The notes under the pieces were generated by a model. The model was not told where the DNA came from, made no database searches, and worked only from the letters and a program-made list of their open reading frames with translations. A stretch of 64,000 nt of DNA from Apis mellifera (Eukaryota; Arthropoda; Insecta; Hymenoptera; Apidae). Shown here in pieces: positions 35,301 through 42,390 of the stretch (positions are counted from its first letter, which is position 1; each line of letters begins with the position of its first letter). Location: the NCBI RefSeq assembly GCF_003254395.2, contig NC_037644.1, positions 9,020,086-9,084,085 on the forward strand, read 5' to 3'. The translations under genes and the position numbers were made by a program.

Positions 35301-38258
35301 TACATCATCGAGATTAAAGAAGAATCGAAGAAAGCTTGGCAAAAAGTCGATAAAAATTCTTCGCTTTTGACGAATATTTTCTTAGAAATTAAAATTCAAT
35401 TGTTTTATTCACATTAAAATATTTTACAGATTGGCAGCACAAAGCACGAAACGACACAATTCGGCGTATCGAATCTAAAGACAGATGTGCCATACAACTT
35501 TAGGATAACAGCTAAAAACAGCGTTGGCACTGGACCTCCTTATGTAGCTGAAGAACCAATTGCACCAGGCAGACGAATCAGTAAGTCATGCAGCAGTCAA
35601 ATTAATCATGTAGAAAACTATAATATTAATTGCCTAAGCTTAATTAATGATATAATTTGTAATTGAAATTTAACCTCTCGAAAATCATTATTAAAATTAG
35701 ATTCCATACTGTTAGAAATTATTTTATTAATTATTTAATTTTTATATAATATTATTATATTATACTGCTGTTATATTTCTTATCATATTCTTTTTTTTTT
35801 ATTTGATACATACATTGAATAAAATAAATAATATGATAATTTTTATAATTTAAATATATTCCTATTTTAACTATGTAATGATACAAATAATCGTAATCAC
35901 TCGAGGGGTTATAATATAAAAATAATACAGTAATTTTGCAAAGCTTCGAAGTACTCTATATCTATTACATGTTTTAATTAGCATTTCTAACAATTTCAAA
36001 TATAAATCATCCAGCATTTCAATTGCTTATTACTGCTTATTTATTAATTTCGCTATCGCTTAGAAATAACAAAAATGACCGAAAGCACTATGTACGCTCT
36101 GCTTGGTATATTTCCGCCGACGAAAATAATTATCAGCAAAAGTAAGTTATTCACAAAACATACTCTCATTATTATTAAACTTATTATTATTAAACATCGT
36201 TCGATCTATTTAATAAATAACATTTGATTTGTAGCACCACCATCGAGTCCGCAACATGTGCAAGTAATAAATGTTACCAGCAAGAGCGTGACACTCAGTT
36301 GGTCTCCACCAGCCAGCAATGGAGGAACAGAACTCACAGGTAATTAAAATATATAAAATATGTATAATTATTAAATACTCTTCAAGTATTTATTTGAAGA
36401 TTCACTATTATATATCAAAAGAATAAGGATTTAGAATTGATATATTATTTAATATTGTAATATTAAATTGTATCAATGTTATCGTATTTAAATTAATTAA
36501 ATTTTTTAATATTTGAGTGATCAAATAATATATAGAATTTGAATTACTAATATTGTTTTTGGATTTTTCTACAATTATAGAAGTTTTGGAGATTTCAAGC
36601 CCCATCTTTTAAAATAGAATCACATATTTTTATACATGTTATTTGATTCAGCTCGACATTTTCTAAAAAAAAAAATTAGCCCGTGTATGTCGAAAAATTA
36701 TTAATGTATTAATTATTAATTTCATTAAATTAATACGAAAGACAAGAAAAATATTGAAATCGAAAAGAATCAAATCACAAGTTCACATGTATTATGTTTA
36801 TACTGATATCAAGTATGAGAAACAAGGATAGAGTGAAAATATAATACCTGTATCTTCAAAATAGTAAATGCTAATGTATCGATATCGATTACTTTTAAGA
36901 TATTTATAAAAATTCGAAACGATCGTATAAATATTACTTATCTTTCATTTAATAGCCACAGAATTATATACTTGCAATGCCGTGATTCATTCTTACTAAG
37001 AATTAATACTTCTTGAAAAACATCAACTAATAAATATACATACAATCAATGATTAAATAATATTAAAATTGTACGTATAGAATTGCAAAAAAAAATAATA
37101 CAATGTTCACTTACTTCAATAGGATACATAATCGAAAAGAGGCCATTGATTGGAAAAGGAGCAAGATGGACGAAAGTTGTCACCTTGGACGCTACCACAC
37201 TTCAATATTGTATAGAGAATTTGAAAGAGAGCGAATTTATCTTCAGAATCTTCGCTGAGAACAACATGGGACTCAGTTTACCTACAAACTCAGAACCAGT
37301 TACCTTGATGACACATGCCAGTAAATATTCATTATCCTTTTTGAATAATATTTAATTTTAAATATAAACTATTTAATAAAATTTTTATTTCCTTTTGAAT
37401 TTTTTAATTTCAATTAAAATTTTTATTTCGTTTCTTTCAAAATTGCTTTTCAAAATCACGTATAAATTTTAATCTAATCCCGTATTCACAGATGTTCCAT
37501 CACCACCAACTGCACCATTAGAAATCAGGCAGATTGCAGCAAACACGGTCGTTATTTCGTGGGGCAGGCCGGAATCAGATGGCGGTGCGCCATTGGAAAG
37601 TTACAAAATTGCTATTAGAGATGCAAAGAAGACCATGTGGATGGAAGTAGGCAGAGTGAATGCAGATACACAGAAATTGAATATCAGGGATCTTCAGGAG
37701 AATCACATGTATCTAATCAGGATTTTTGCCAAAAACGAAGTCGGTCTCAGTGATCCTCTAGAGTCTGATGAACCTGTCAAAATCATACCAGCTTCCGGTG
37801 AGCTTCCAATATTTTTATTTTACTGATTTTTAAGAATCCACATTTTTAATAAGATTTGGAAAATATTTGAAATTTTTTAGAAACATTGAAAAGGAAATTT
37901 TGAATTATTTGAAAAATATTTCCATTTTCAAATTTCATAAATTTCAAAAACAAAAGATGCTCGAAAAATGTTTTAATAATGTTCAAAAATTTATATACCA
38001 ATGCATACAAATTTTTGCAAATGTTTCAACGTTATATTCTCATTTAATTTTCTAGAATTAGCCGTAGTGGAGCCAATCGCAGAAATGACAGAAAAGGGTG
38101 AAACCGCATCAGTCAGTTTCAGCACAGAGAACACGAGTTCTTGGCTACGCGAACACAACATGGATGCCGACATCCATTCGTACGCGAGAGCAAGACTTCT
38201 TAGACAAGACGAGTACTTCTTCCGCATTTGGCATTATGCTAAGAAACTTTTCGAATAA
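1..38258 (+). CDS. sls: Sallimus (D-titin/kettin family) giant sarcomeric protein, 3' part of gene
   Basis: This is the C-terminal portion of a giant elastic muscle protein. Insect Sls links the Z-disc to the thick filaments in the sarcomere I-band, and its PEVK and Ig segments set passive stiffness. Visible here are a long PEVK-like region rich in P, E, V and K with tandem repeats, then SH3, Ig x9, Fn3, Ig x2, Fn3 x4 and a short tail ending at 38256-38258. Twenty-nine coding segments are assigned below, and codon phase matches at every junction except around 15.8-16.5 kb. The absence of a kinase domain and the five Fn3 domains fit Sls and argue against projectin, twitchin or vertebrate-type titin. 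The N-terminal Ig/kettin part and the start codon lie left of the window. Family identity comes from domain order and recalled family architecture, not a database search. Symbol confidence is good but not certain. Confidence 0.85.
1340..4860 (+). repeat. Coding tandem repeat, 210 bp (70 codons)
   Basis: Units recur every 210 bp; for example, the same AAACCAAATG word falls at 3241 and 3451. The copies between about 2400 and 4180 are nearly identical, and those at both ends are diverged. Variable positions include QTVFHET versus QTVSHET and LTVANVE versus LTVTSAE. The gradient suggests recent homogenisation in the centre and older units at the edges. The array lies wholly inside one exon and every unit stays in frame. 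Confidence 0.9.
5381..6238 (+). other. sls intron, 858 bp
   Basis: The intron starts with GTGAGT and ends with CATTTCAG. It is AT-rich with no coding signal. The open frame upstream of 6239 (from 6100) is read-through of the intron and lacks repeat character. Confidence 0.8.
6239..15790 (+). CDS. sls: sls giant exon, PEVK-like 81-residue repeats
   Basis: The acceptor CATTTCAG ends at 6238. The exon starts with two bases that complete a Glu codon, followed by TTEVPAQQHH. After about 130 unique charged residues it enters an 81-residue tandem array that fills 9 kb. Each unit alternates an acidic stretch (PTEVEEVKEQ), a strongly basic one (KPKKTTKKKIIKRRGKEQQ), another acidic one (EVVTVEEEGKAP) and a proline turn (IKPLPGLEK). 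It is a polyampholyte, consistent with an entropic spring. The last unit (from about 15420) is diverged, and homology stops at about 15790 after NLPITIS. The frame then runs through unrelated sequence to a stop at 15895-15897. The true 3' end of this exon is uncertain; see the insertion entry. Confidence 0.83.
6640..15790 (+). repeat. Coding tandem repeat, 243 bp (81 codons), about 38 units
   Basis: The word GTAAAG at the same place in the unit falls at 6661, 6904 and so on to 15406. That span is 36 periods of 243 bp minus one 3-bp deletion in the last well-conserved unit (LEKVPTE instead of LEKVVPTE). One more diverged unit follows. Copies are nearly identical at the nucleotide level, including silent sites, so the array is homogenised or recently expanded. 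A five-unit (1215 bp) higher-order duplication is present. Confidence 0.93.
15791..16484 (+). other. Non-repeat insertion or anomalous intron interrupting the PEVK frame
   Basis: Repeat homology breaks at about 15790 and resumes at about 16485-16492, where DKPRKTTKKK returns in frame. About 45 residues of the expected unit are absent. The intervening sequence is visibly richer in G and C than the other introns and contains in-frame stops (the first at 15895-15897). A plausible acceptor with a pyrimidine-rich stretch ends at 16484 (TTGGAAAACAG). No good donor of the right phase is visible; the candidates GTCGTT at 15822 and GTGTGT at 15846 are poor. I saw no clear terminal inverted repeats or target-site duplication. 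It could be a mobile-element remnant, a genuine intron with partial unit loss, or a misassembly, which is likely in a long near-identical array. Confidence 0.6.
16485..19294 (+). CDS. sls: sls exon, diverged 81-residue repeats plus LRSRI modules 1 and 2
   Basis: Coding resumes at about 16485 with EDKPRKTTKKK and carries about three old, diverged versions of the 81-residue unit, to about 17250. Two copies of a distinct module follow at about 17422-17740 and 17881-18210. Each has FAQIKL, then P-K-V-LLRSRI, then WPP-IKY, then VQNG-LSR, then ELEK-DQEFE. After these come K/E/P-rich sequence, a PEYYLKFVPKDDD patch and another charged repeat (KKKTTTKRG, KRVTKKREGKEQ). The exon ends at 19294 before GTAAGC in phase 1. 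The 5' boundary is uncertain because of the insertion before it. Confidence 0.8.
19295..19622 (+). other. sls intron, 328 bp
   Basis: GTAAGC to TTCTTTTCACAG. It is AT-rich and I see nothing else in it. Retention would end the protein at 19384-19386. Confidence 0.8.
19623..19648 (+). CDS. sls: sls 26-nt microexon
   Basis: The microexon lies between TTCTTTTCACAG (ending 19622) and GTAAGA (starting 19649). With the leftover base of the previous exon it encodes DITEEIVEQ, which matches the acidic character on both sides. It enters in phase 1 and leaves in phase 0, so it is needed to bridge the previous exon to the one at 19741. Simple skipping would shift the frame. Confidence 0.75.
19741..26683 (+). 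CDS. sls: sls giant exon, charged PEVK region with LRSRI module 3 and 77-residue repeats
   Basis: The acceptor AAATAACAG ends at 19740 and the frame opens KAVEEIKKPK. Residues up to about 22050 are K/E-rich, with recurring EIIETP-KKIIKKK and EEIVIEKP phrases. A third LRSRI module lies at about 22243-22570. An array of 77-residue units (EEVTLKKKKPKEK, EVEIKKPKKKKPVEEEAADEITIKKPE) fills about 23800-25560. The 3' end, about 26130-26683, is less repetitive and more complex (RPKRKPRPDINEV, EFKISLNTYEEEDIS, KYSIEEIDETLALKLK) and leads into the SH3 domain. The donor is a weak GTTGGA at 26684. Phase 1 then matches the next exon to give YEEEEASL. Confidence 0.87.
23800..25570 (+). repeat. Coding tandem repeat, 231 bp (77 codons), about 7-8 units
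   Basis: The Ala-Asp-Glu site falls at 23938, 24169, 24400, 24631, 24862, 25093, 25324 and (diverged) 25555, exactly 231 bp apart each time. Units combine K-rich (KKKKPKEK, KKPKKKKP) and E-rich (EEVKEEVTL, EKEEEEI) stretches. The central units are almost identical; the first and last are diverged. Confidence 0.9.
26684..27118 (+). other. sls intron, 435 bp
   Basis: A weak GTTGGA donor and a CGTTGCAG acceptor. The phase match with the next exon supports it. Nothing else was recognised inside. Confidence 0.65.
27119..27166 (+). CDS. sls: sls 48-nt linker exon before SH3
   Basis: CGTTGCAG precedes and GTATGT follows. It encodes EEASLSITREEDISEG-type acidic sequence. Both ends are phase 1, so it could be skipped without a frame change (16 residues). 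It joins the PEVK end to the SH3 exons. Confidence 0.75.
27270..27383 (+). CDS. sls: sls exon, first half of SH3 domain
   Basis: Encodes EIEYVVRDGD, then MFSICSYVAETDEAINLVEGERVYII. ALYDY-like opening replaced by CSYVAETD, then LVEGERVYII, is a typical SH3 start. The acceptor ATGTTATAG ends at 27269 and the donor GTAAGT starts at 27384. Phase 1 at both ends. Confidence 0.85.
27481..27633 (+). CDS. sls: sls exon, second half of SH3 domain
   Basis: Continues DHTNQDWWFVKK, then EEKGWVPAQYLL. The WW pair and the GWVPAQYL end are classic SH3 features that line the proline-binding groove. A 30-residue linker follows (ending KLPVFE). An SH3 beside a long proline-containing PEVK region could bind a Z-disc or PEVK partner; that is inference. 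Acceptor TTTTTTCCAG, donor GTATGT, phase 1 at both ends. Confidence 0.87.
27780..28143 (+). CDS. sls: sls exon, Ig domain 1 after PEVK
   Basis: A complete I-set Ig: APRFIEKLQPI opens it, then B-strand Cys in FECQVEG, C-strand ITWFRQ, and F-strand DAGTFTCVAKN with both disulfide Cys. A Ser-rich linker (SDHGSDLTGPSRKSLSR) follows. The acceptor is ATGTTACAG (ending 27779) and the donor GTACTC starts at 28144 in phase 2. Confidence 0.88.
28144..28519 (+). other. sls intron, 376 bp
   Basis: GTACTC to TTTCTGCAG. It is very AT-rich and nothing else was seen. Confidence 0.8.
28520..28835 (+). CDS. sls: sls exon, Ig domain 2
   Basis: PPTFSRKPKAKYVNEGEDV, then B-strand ILECRL, C-strand ITWYYKD and F-strand EGKYTIIAKN. 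The F-strand Cys is replaced by Ile, so the canonical disulfide is lost. The exon ends in phase 0 before GTTTGT. Confidence 0.86.
28836..29173 (+). other. sls intron, 338 bp
   Basis: GTTTGT to CATCACACAG. It is AT-rich and nothing else was seen. Confidence 0.8.
29174..29462 (+). CDS. sls: sls exon, Ig domain 3
   Basis: PPEILEPLQSYVIREGET, C-strand VTWYKNGKPL, F-strand DSGDYSVTAIND. Neither canonical Cys is present (Thr in strand B, Val in strand F), but the hydrophobic pattern is kept. Enters in phase 0 and ends in phase 1 before GTAAGA. Confidence 0.86.
29463..29821 (+). other. sls intron, 359 bp
   Basis: GTAAGA to CGTTTTTTCAG. It is AT-rich and nothing else was seen. Confidence 0.75.
29822..29890 (+). 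CDS. sls: sls 69-nt symmetric linker exon (possible cassette)
   Basis: An acceptor with a long T tract (TTTTTTCAG, ending 29821) and donor GTAGGA at 29891. It encodes 23 residues including NLNPSLTISFQQ and YEHYTLTK, with no domain match. Phase 1 at both ends, so it can be included or skipped in frame between Ig domains 3 and 4. Confidence 0.6.
29996..30128 (+). CDS. sls: sls exon, first half of Ig domain 4
   Basis: EIPSGAPEPPLFTERFQEL, then TFKLVAKVTGNPVPEVTW. The B-strand Cys is replaced by Ala. The split inside the C strand is in phase 2 before GTATTA, and the domain continues at 30407. Confidence 0.84.
30407..30843 (+). CDS. sls: sls exon, rest of Ig 4 and all of Ig 5
   Basis: Begins RNNKPLEKSP and completes Ig 4 with DAGDYKCIASN. 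Ig 5 follows: VTFTKTLEKEMIVDE, LELICET, TKWWHNDKEI and DEGTYKCTVKN, with both Cys present. The acceptor TTCGACAG ends at 30406. The exon ends in phase 1 before GTGAGA. Confidence 0.87.
31025..31294 (+). CDS. sls: sls exon, Ig domain 6
   Basis: KPEFVKKLQDCEVKERD, VKWFKDGESL and DEGEYTCTLMDEKCTAEV. The B-strand Cys is replaced by Val, while an extra Cys precedes strand B and another follows strand F. Phase 1 at both ends, one domain per exon. Confidence 0.87.
31295..31712 (+). other. sls intron, 418 bp
   Basis: GTAAGA to AAATTATTTTAG. It is AT-rich and nothing else was seen. Confidence 0.8.
31713..32091 (+). CDS. sls: sls exon, Ig domain 7 and first part of Ig 8
   Basis: Ig 7: LPPEIITKMQDVTIARGE, LVRWFKDGQEL and DAGVYSCEVGQQ. 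Ig 8 starts at VDFITRLPDVTL and reaches the C strand at VTWM. The exon ends in phase 2 before GTAAGA at 32092. Confidence 0.87.
32092..32555 (+). other. sls intron, 464 bp
   Basis: GTAAGA to AATATTACAG. It is very AT-rich and nothing else was seen. Confidence 0.8.
32556..32710 (+). CDS. sls: sls exon, second part of Ig 8
   Basis: RKSEVIKESSKYSIV, then IKKLIVKKC, then EYTAAVTNVKTSSKL. The F-strand Cys is replaced by Ala. It ends in phase 1 before GTAATA. Confidence 0.84.
32837..33127 (+). CDS. sls: sls exon, Ig domain 9
   Basis: APKINPDTPKKYKVRKGED, NDEWTVNGHVV and DVGDYTLKLVNNVGEAS. The Ig pattern is kept without either canonical Cys. Enters and leaves in phase 1 (donor GTGAGT at 33128). 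Confidence 0.86.
33266..33407 (+). CDS. sls: sls exon, Fn3 domain 1, first part
   Basis: VPSAPGAPEPLEIT, SVTLHWKKPDSNGNSPI and EYILEHQEK show the P-x-P opening and the W of an Fn3 B strand. The exon splits in phase 2 before GTGAGT at 33408. Confidence 0.86.
33581..33850 (+). CDS. sls: sls exon, Fn3 domain 1 end and first part of Ig 10
   Basis: WTKIAETIKETTH, then YTFRVTAANEAGPGETS completes Fn3 1. Ig 10 then starts with EPPIILEPLKSVVVG and B-strand LTCVIGG, and reaches ITW at the exon end (phase 2, donor GTATGA). Confidence 0.86.
34075..34520 (+). CDS. sls: sls exon, Ig 10 end and Ig 11
   Basis: LRNGEIFEDINITYE, then SFTVKAKNDIGTAET completes Ig 10 (Val replaces the F-strand Cys). Ig 11: PPKIIYDETLASQN, ITWLKNNKKI and DSATYTVKAVNEAGSS, with no canonical Cys pair. 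Ends in phase 1 before GTATTA. Confidence 0.86.
34699..34998 (+). CDS. sls: sls exon, Fn3 domain 2
   Basis: KPSKPQGPVVFKKI, VTIEWRPPEDDGGIELE, TWTKVVDI and YKFRIIARNAVGASEPLES. A whole Fn3 domain in one exon, phase 1 at both ends. Confidence 0.88.
35191..35345 (+). CDS. sls: sls exon, Fn3 domain 3, first part
   Basis: EPPGPPRGPLEVSG, FTIKWQAPENDGGTPITEY and KKAWQK. The end is placed at a non-consensus GTCGAT donor at 35346 because phase 0 then joins IGSTKHETTQ in a normal Fn3 register. Read-through instead hits a stop at 35415-35417. Confidence 0.75.
35430..35580 (+). CDS. sls: sls exon, Fn3 domain 3, second part
   Basis: IGSTKHETTQFGVSNL, then YNFRITAKNSVGTGPPYVAEE. The acceptor ATTTTACAG ends at 35429 and the donor GTAAGT starts at 35581 (phase 1). 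Confidence 0.84.
35581..36063 (+). other. sls intron, 483 bp
   Basis: GTAAGT to ATCGCTTAG. It is AT-rich and nothing else was recognised. Confidence 0.7.
36064..36141 (+). CDS. sls: sls 78-nt symmetric linker exon (possible cassette)
   Basis: Encodes 26 residues including ITKMTESTMYALLGIFPP and TKIIISK, a rather hydrophobic linker with no domain match. The acceptor is CGCTTAG and the donor GTAAGT. Phase 1 at both ends: skipping joins ATC-A to CA-CCA (Ile-Thr-Pro) and keeps the frame. It is likely an optional exon between Fn3 domains 3 and 4. Confidence 0.55.
36235..36339 (+). CDS. sls: sls exon, Fn3 domain 4, first part
   Basis: PPSSPQHVQVINVTS, VTLSWSPPASNGGTELT. The acceptor TTTGTAG ends at 36234 and the donor GTAATT starts at 36340 in phase 1, just before the C strand. 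Confidence 0.86.
36340..37122 (+). other. sls intron, 783 bp, inside Fn3 domain 4
   Basis: GTAATT to TTACTTCAATAG. It is the longest intron in the Ig/Fn3 part, AT-rich, with no coding signal on either strand. Confidence 0.8.
37123..37320 (+). CDS. sls: sls exon, Fn3 domain 4, second part
   Basis: GYIIEKRPLIGKGARWTKVV, then FIFRIFAENNMGLSLPT. It ends in phase 1 before GTAAAT. Confidence 0.86.
37492..37797 (+). CDS. sls: sls exon, Fn3 domain 5
   Basis: VPSPPTAPLEIRQI, VVISWGRPESDGGAPLESY, MWMEVGRV and YLIRIFAKNEVGLSDPLES. The last globular domain of the protein. Phase 1 at both ends, donor GTGAGC. Confidence 0.88.
38056..38258 (+). CDS. sls: sls last coding exon, C-terminal tail
   Basis: The acceptor AATTTTCTAG ends at 38055. 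It encodes about 67 residues: ELAVVEPIAEMTEKGET, SFSTENTSSWLREHNMD, SYARARLLRQDEYFF and WHYAKKLFE, then TAA. No Ig or Fn3 pattern is visible. The arginine-rich ARARLLRQDEYFFRIWHYAKK end could be a short amphipathic helix that binds a thick-filament partner; that is inference. Confidence 0.82.
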
Positions 38259-39900
38259 GCATTTCTACGATTTAACGGCGTGAAAAACGAAAAACGAAAT
38301 TCACATTCTTTCTTCGTCTTATCGAGGACCATATAATTTAACGCGTTAGCGAGATAAAGAAAACGAAACAATAATGGACAGATTTTTTTTTATTAATTTA
38401 ACGCGTTTTTCGAGATATTTCGTTCTTCTCTTCTATTTTTTTTTCAACGAAATTTGAGAGAATCGTATTTCTATAAAAATTATTTTCTTCTTTCACTTTC
38501 TTTTTATTGTAGATATTTTCGACGTTTGATCTCTCACGTGAACACCGCATATACGTATAATATACAAAAGATTAATGACACTGTTACATCGTTCCTCTTT
38601 TAGAATCACACGTATAGAGACTAGATTTATTTTAAGGATCGATATTGGATGGGTGTAGAATCTAGTCAGCGTAGAATAATGATATTATTATTATTATTAT
38701 TTTCTTTCTCATCTTTTAACGGACCAAGACTTCCTCACGCATACTTGAAATCAAACACAAACGGAAGAGTTACATTTCTTCCGATTCACGAAATAATCGC
38801 CACGATTTAATAACTGTGTGAACTGAAAATTCGTAAGTCAAAAAAAAAAAAAAAATTAAGAAACTTTATCGATAATTTTCATGATATCTAATAAGTAAGC
38901 ATTTTTAATTAATTAATTTAAATTTCGTTAAATATAATCATTATTTAAAATTAATTAATTTTAAATTAAATTTAATTTTAAATAAATAATATCAATCGAT
39001 ATCGTGAATATAAGGTATAACGTTTCTTCTCTTTTTTTTTTTTTTTTTTTGAATTATTAAAGATGGTAAAATATTAAAATTTTATCTTTCAATCACGCAA
39101 ATCACGAGCGAACGAATTTTCAGTCGCATCGAATTGTATTTAAATATGTTGTATTTAAAAAAAGAATATCCTGATTTCCTCGAGATATTCCTTTCGGTAA
39201 ACGAGAAGCTTTATTATCAATCATTCGACGAGAAAATTTTAAACCTCCCCCGAGACTTGATTCGTCGGTGAATGTGATAAACGATCGGAATCGATCGAGT
39301 ACCATGTGTAAAGAAGCGATTTACAAGAATGATTAAGAATGATTAGTTGAACAACCCTCTCTCCACCAATCCTTTTATTATCCCTTTCGTTATCCCCCTA
39401 TCCATCACCTTTTTTATTTATATTATGAATACGAACGGAAAAAACGTTCGTATTACTCCTACCCGAGTTTGCGAGGATTATTTTTAGTATTTATTCGTAA
39501 ATGTATAATATTATGTTTAATTGTTACACGTTACCATTACCGTTATTAATTAATTAATTAATTAAAATTGTTCGTTAATGTGATCGGCATCATTGCTGAT
39601 GCTCGTGCGACTGGTTATTTGAAGAGACTAGAAAAAACGAGGGAATGCCACGCGTGGTTGGTGTCGCGAGACGTAACAAAATATAGGTGCAAGAACAACA
39701 GCAACATTCACCAACTGCGTGTCGCATACTTCGCGTTATATTGTAAAAAATCATTTTTTTTTTTTGCGAATTAAATTATTGCAAACGGTACTTTTGATTT
39801 TTTCTTTTGTTCATTATTGTATCCTTCTCCTCTCCTTGTTGTGTATATAAGTAAATTTGTATGTAAATAAATATCTGTACTAATAAAAAGGTAAAAATGT
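38259..39900 (+). other. Probable 3' UTR of sls
   Basis: This stretch follows the stop codon and is somewhat less AT-rich than the DNA beyond it. Two AATAAA hexamers at 39866-39871 and 39882-39887 are the best poly(A) signal candidates. Poly-A (about 38841-38855) and poly-T (about 39030-39050) runs and a TTAA-type simple repeat (about 39546-39566) lie inside. A 68-codon open frame at 39568-39774 has no recognisable character. The UTR end is an estimate. Confidence 0.45.
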
Positions 39901-40186
39901 TCTGATAAAAGGAATTTTCTAATATCAGACCAATAAATTTTCTTTTATATTAAATTTTAATTATTTTTATAAATAGCATTCAACAATATTGAATTTGTTT
40001 TTATATTGTTGATTTTTATTTCTTTTTAACTGCTAATTAATAATTAAATTTACAAATTTAATAAATTTGTAAATTATTATATTATTATTTTTATAATGAA
40101 TTATTAGAAATTAGAAATTAGAGTTATAAAATTAAAATAATTTGTATTCAAAATTTATTATATAAATTTATTCGATATTTTATTAT

Positions 40187-40330
40187 GCAGAGTAAGAAGA
40201 GCAAATAATGAAAAAAGACAGAGATAAAAATTGTGGCATCAGCGCTATCTAGAGTGCCGTGGATGAAACAAACAAAATAATCAACAGATAGCGCGAATGT
40301 TTAATTCCTATTCTATTTTATTTTATTTGT
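40187..40330. repeat. Inverted-repeat element, copy A
   Basis: The arms GCGCTATCT (40242-40250) and AGATAGCGC (40286-40294) flank a centre with AGAGTGCCG. The outer sequence AGAGCAAATAAT is shared with copy B at about 42233. It could be a small foldback/MITE-like element or a pair of insulator-type sites. Confidence 0.5.
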
Positions 40331-41029
40331 TTTTTTAATTTTTTATTCATTTTTGTGCTTCATTTGTAGTACCTTAAAGATAATCCCATAATTTTTAATA
40401 CCTGTTCTTCTTCAATTTGTTTTCGTCGTCTATATTCCGAAATCACTCCGAAATCATATGATATTTAAATAAATAATAACCTAAATAAAATAAATAAATA
40501 ATAACCAATAAATAATCTAAAGAAAATCTTGTATATATCGAGATCTAAAAAGCTAAAAAAAAAAAGAAAAATAAAATTAATGATTAAATTAGACAAATTA
40601 ATAAATAAGAATAAAAAGTATATAAAAATATTATATAACAACAAATATATTTGAAATATAAAATAAATATTAATCATTACAATTATTTGAATTAATAAAC
40701 ATGCAATAAATTTTTACAAAAATATTTTTACCTTTTTCGCTTCGTGTTATACGTATATCATATATATATATATAAAACATTATAATTAATTACAAGAAAT
40801 ATACAATAAAATTCAAGATTCCCACGTCGTCCATCGTCGTCCATTATTTTTTAACGTCTTAATGAAATTTATTTAACTTTATACTATATTAAAAATTTGA
40901 AAATAATACGTAATAAAATTTTGAAGAAGGAAAATAAATGAAAAGCGATACCAATTACCGGGTCTCACCGATGAGGAGATGATTACGCATCGAGACTCGT
41001 ATAACAAAAAATATAATAAAAATTAATTA

Positions 41030-41470
41030 TTAAAATATATTTACATTACATAAATAAATAAATAAATAAATATATAAATGAGTAAATCTATAAATAAATA
41101 AATGAAATTAATAATTAAAAAATAAGTAAGAAATAAAAATATAAATAAATAAAGAATTTAAAAATATAGATGAATAAATCAAATTTATAATTATAAAAAT
41201 TATAACTAAATAAATGAAAGTATAAGTTAAATAAAAAATAAATTAAGAGAACTAAAAATAAATGAATAAATAAAATTTATAAATAAAGAAATATATAAAA
41301 AAAATATATATGAATGAATAAATATATATGTATAAATATGTAATTAAAGAAATAAATAAACTAAAAAATAAATGTTTAAATTAATGAATATGTAAGTAAA
41401 ACAATAAATATTAATAAAAAATTAAAATAAATAAATATTAAATATATGTATAATTTATAAAAAAATTATA
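41030..41470. repeat. Low-complexity AAAT/TAAA-rich stretch
   Basis: A long run dominated by AAATAAAT and its variants with ATAT interruptions. It behaves as a degenerate microsatellite with no coding signal. Confidence 0.7.
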
Positions 41471-42232
41471 TATTATTTATTGAAAATAAATGTTAAAAAA
41501 AATTTTTTAAATATTGAAAATTTATTGCTATGTTATAAAAATTTAATTAATGTATTATAATTGCGATCTGTATGTTACGAAGGCTCCGTTAAGAATGACT
41601 TACTTTCGCGCAACCTATGTAGTATTTATATCGACGATCGACGCGACTATCAAAAGTCAATGTATTAAAATCGAATTTTTTAATATAATGATTAAGAATT
41701 TATCAATTCTTAGATTTTTATTATTAATTAATAAATCTAATGATTTATTACAATGCTATATATAATAATTAATATTGTAATTAATATTTTTATGGAGTAA
41801 AATTAAATTTACTGTTTTTTGATTAATTTTGAATTTACATTTCTTGATAAAATATTCTATCTGGTATTTTATGAGAAGAATGGTCATAAAATAATCATAA
41901 ATATGCAATTATAATAGTCAAAAATTTATAAATTTTTATTATTTTTAGATTTTTAAATTTATGCATATTATAATTATAAAAATATAATGATGATCTTAGA
42001 TGATGTAAGATAAAATAAAAATTATAAAAAAGAATATGGAAATGAGAATAAAATGCATATATCTTTTTTTAAATTCTTTATAATTTTATAATTTAATTAT
42101 AAATTATTTCATTAGATCATTTTATTTATAATTAGAAGTTAGAATTAAATATCATAACATTTAAGTATTTCATATTCAAATGTTCGTTTGAATTTTTCAA
42201 TATACAGCTATGATAAAAGGATAAAATAAACA

Positions 42233-42390
42233 GAGCAAATAATAGAGTAAAAGATAGAGATAGAATAAAAATTAAGAAATTAGCGCCATCTCTAGAGTGC
42301 CGCAAATAAAACAAATAGAATATTCAAAAGATGGCGCTAAAAGTTGATTCTTTATCTTTATCTTTATCTTATTGTTTGCATCTTTTTCTA
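42233..42390. repeat. Inverted-repeat element, copy B
   Basis: The arms AGCGCCATCT (42282-42291) and AGATGGCGCT (42329-42338) are perfectly complementary. Flanking arms extend the fold imperfectly (AGATAGAGATAGAATAAAAA on the left, TCTTTATCTTTATCTTTATC on the right). A solo arm AGATGGCGCT lies at 42417-42426. The centre carries AGAGTGCCG and ATAAAACAAA, as in copy A. Confidence 0.55.

Noticed and set aside
39568..39774. 68-codon plus-strand open frame after the sls stop codon.
   Set aside because: It lies in the probable 3' UTR, ends in a poly-Phe run from a T tract and shows no motif.
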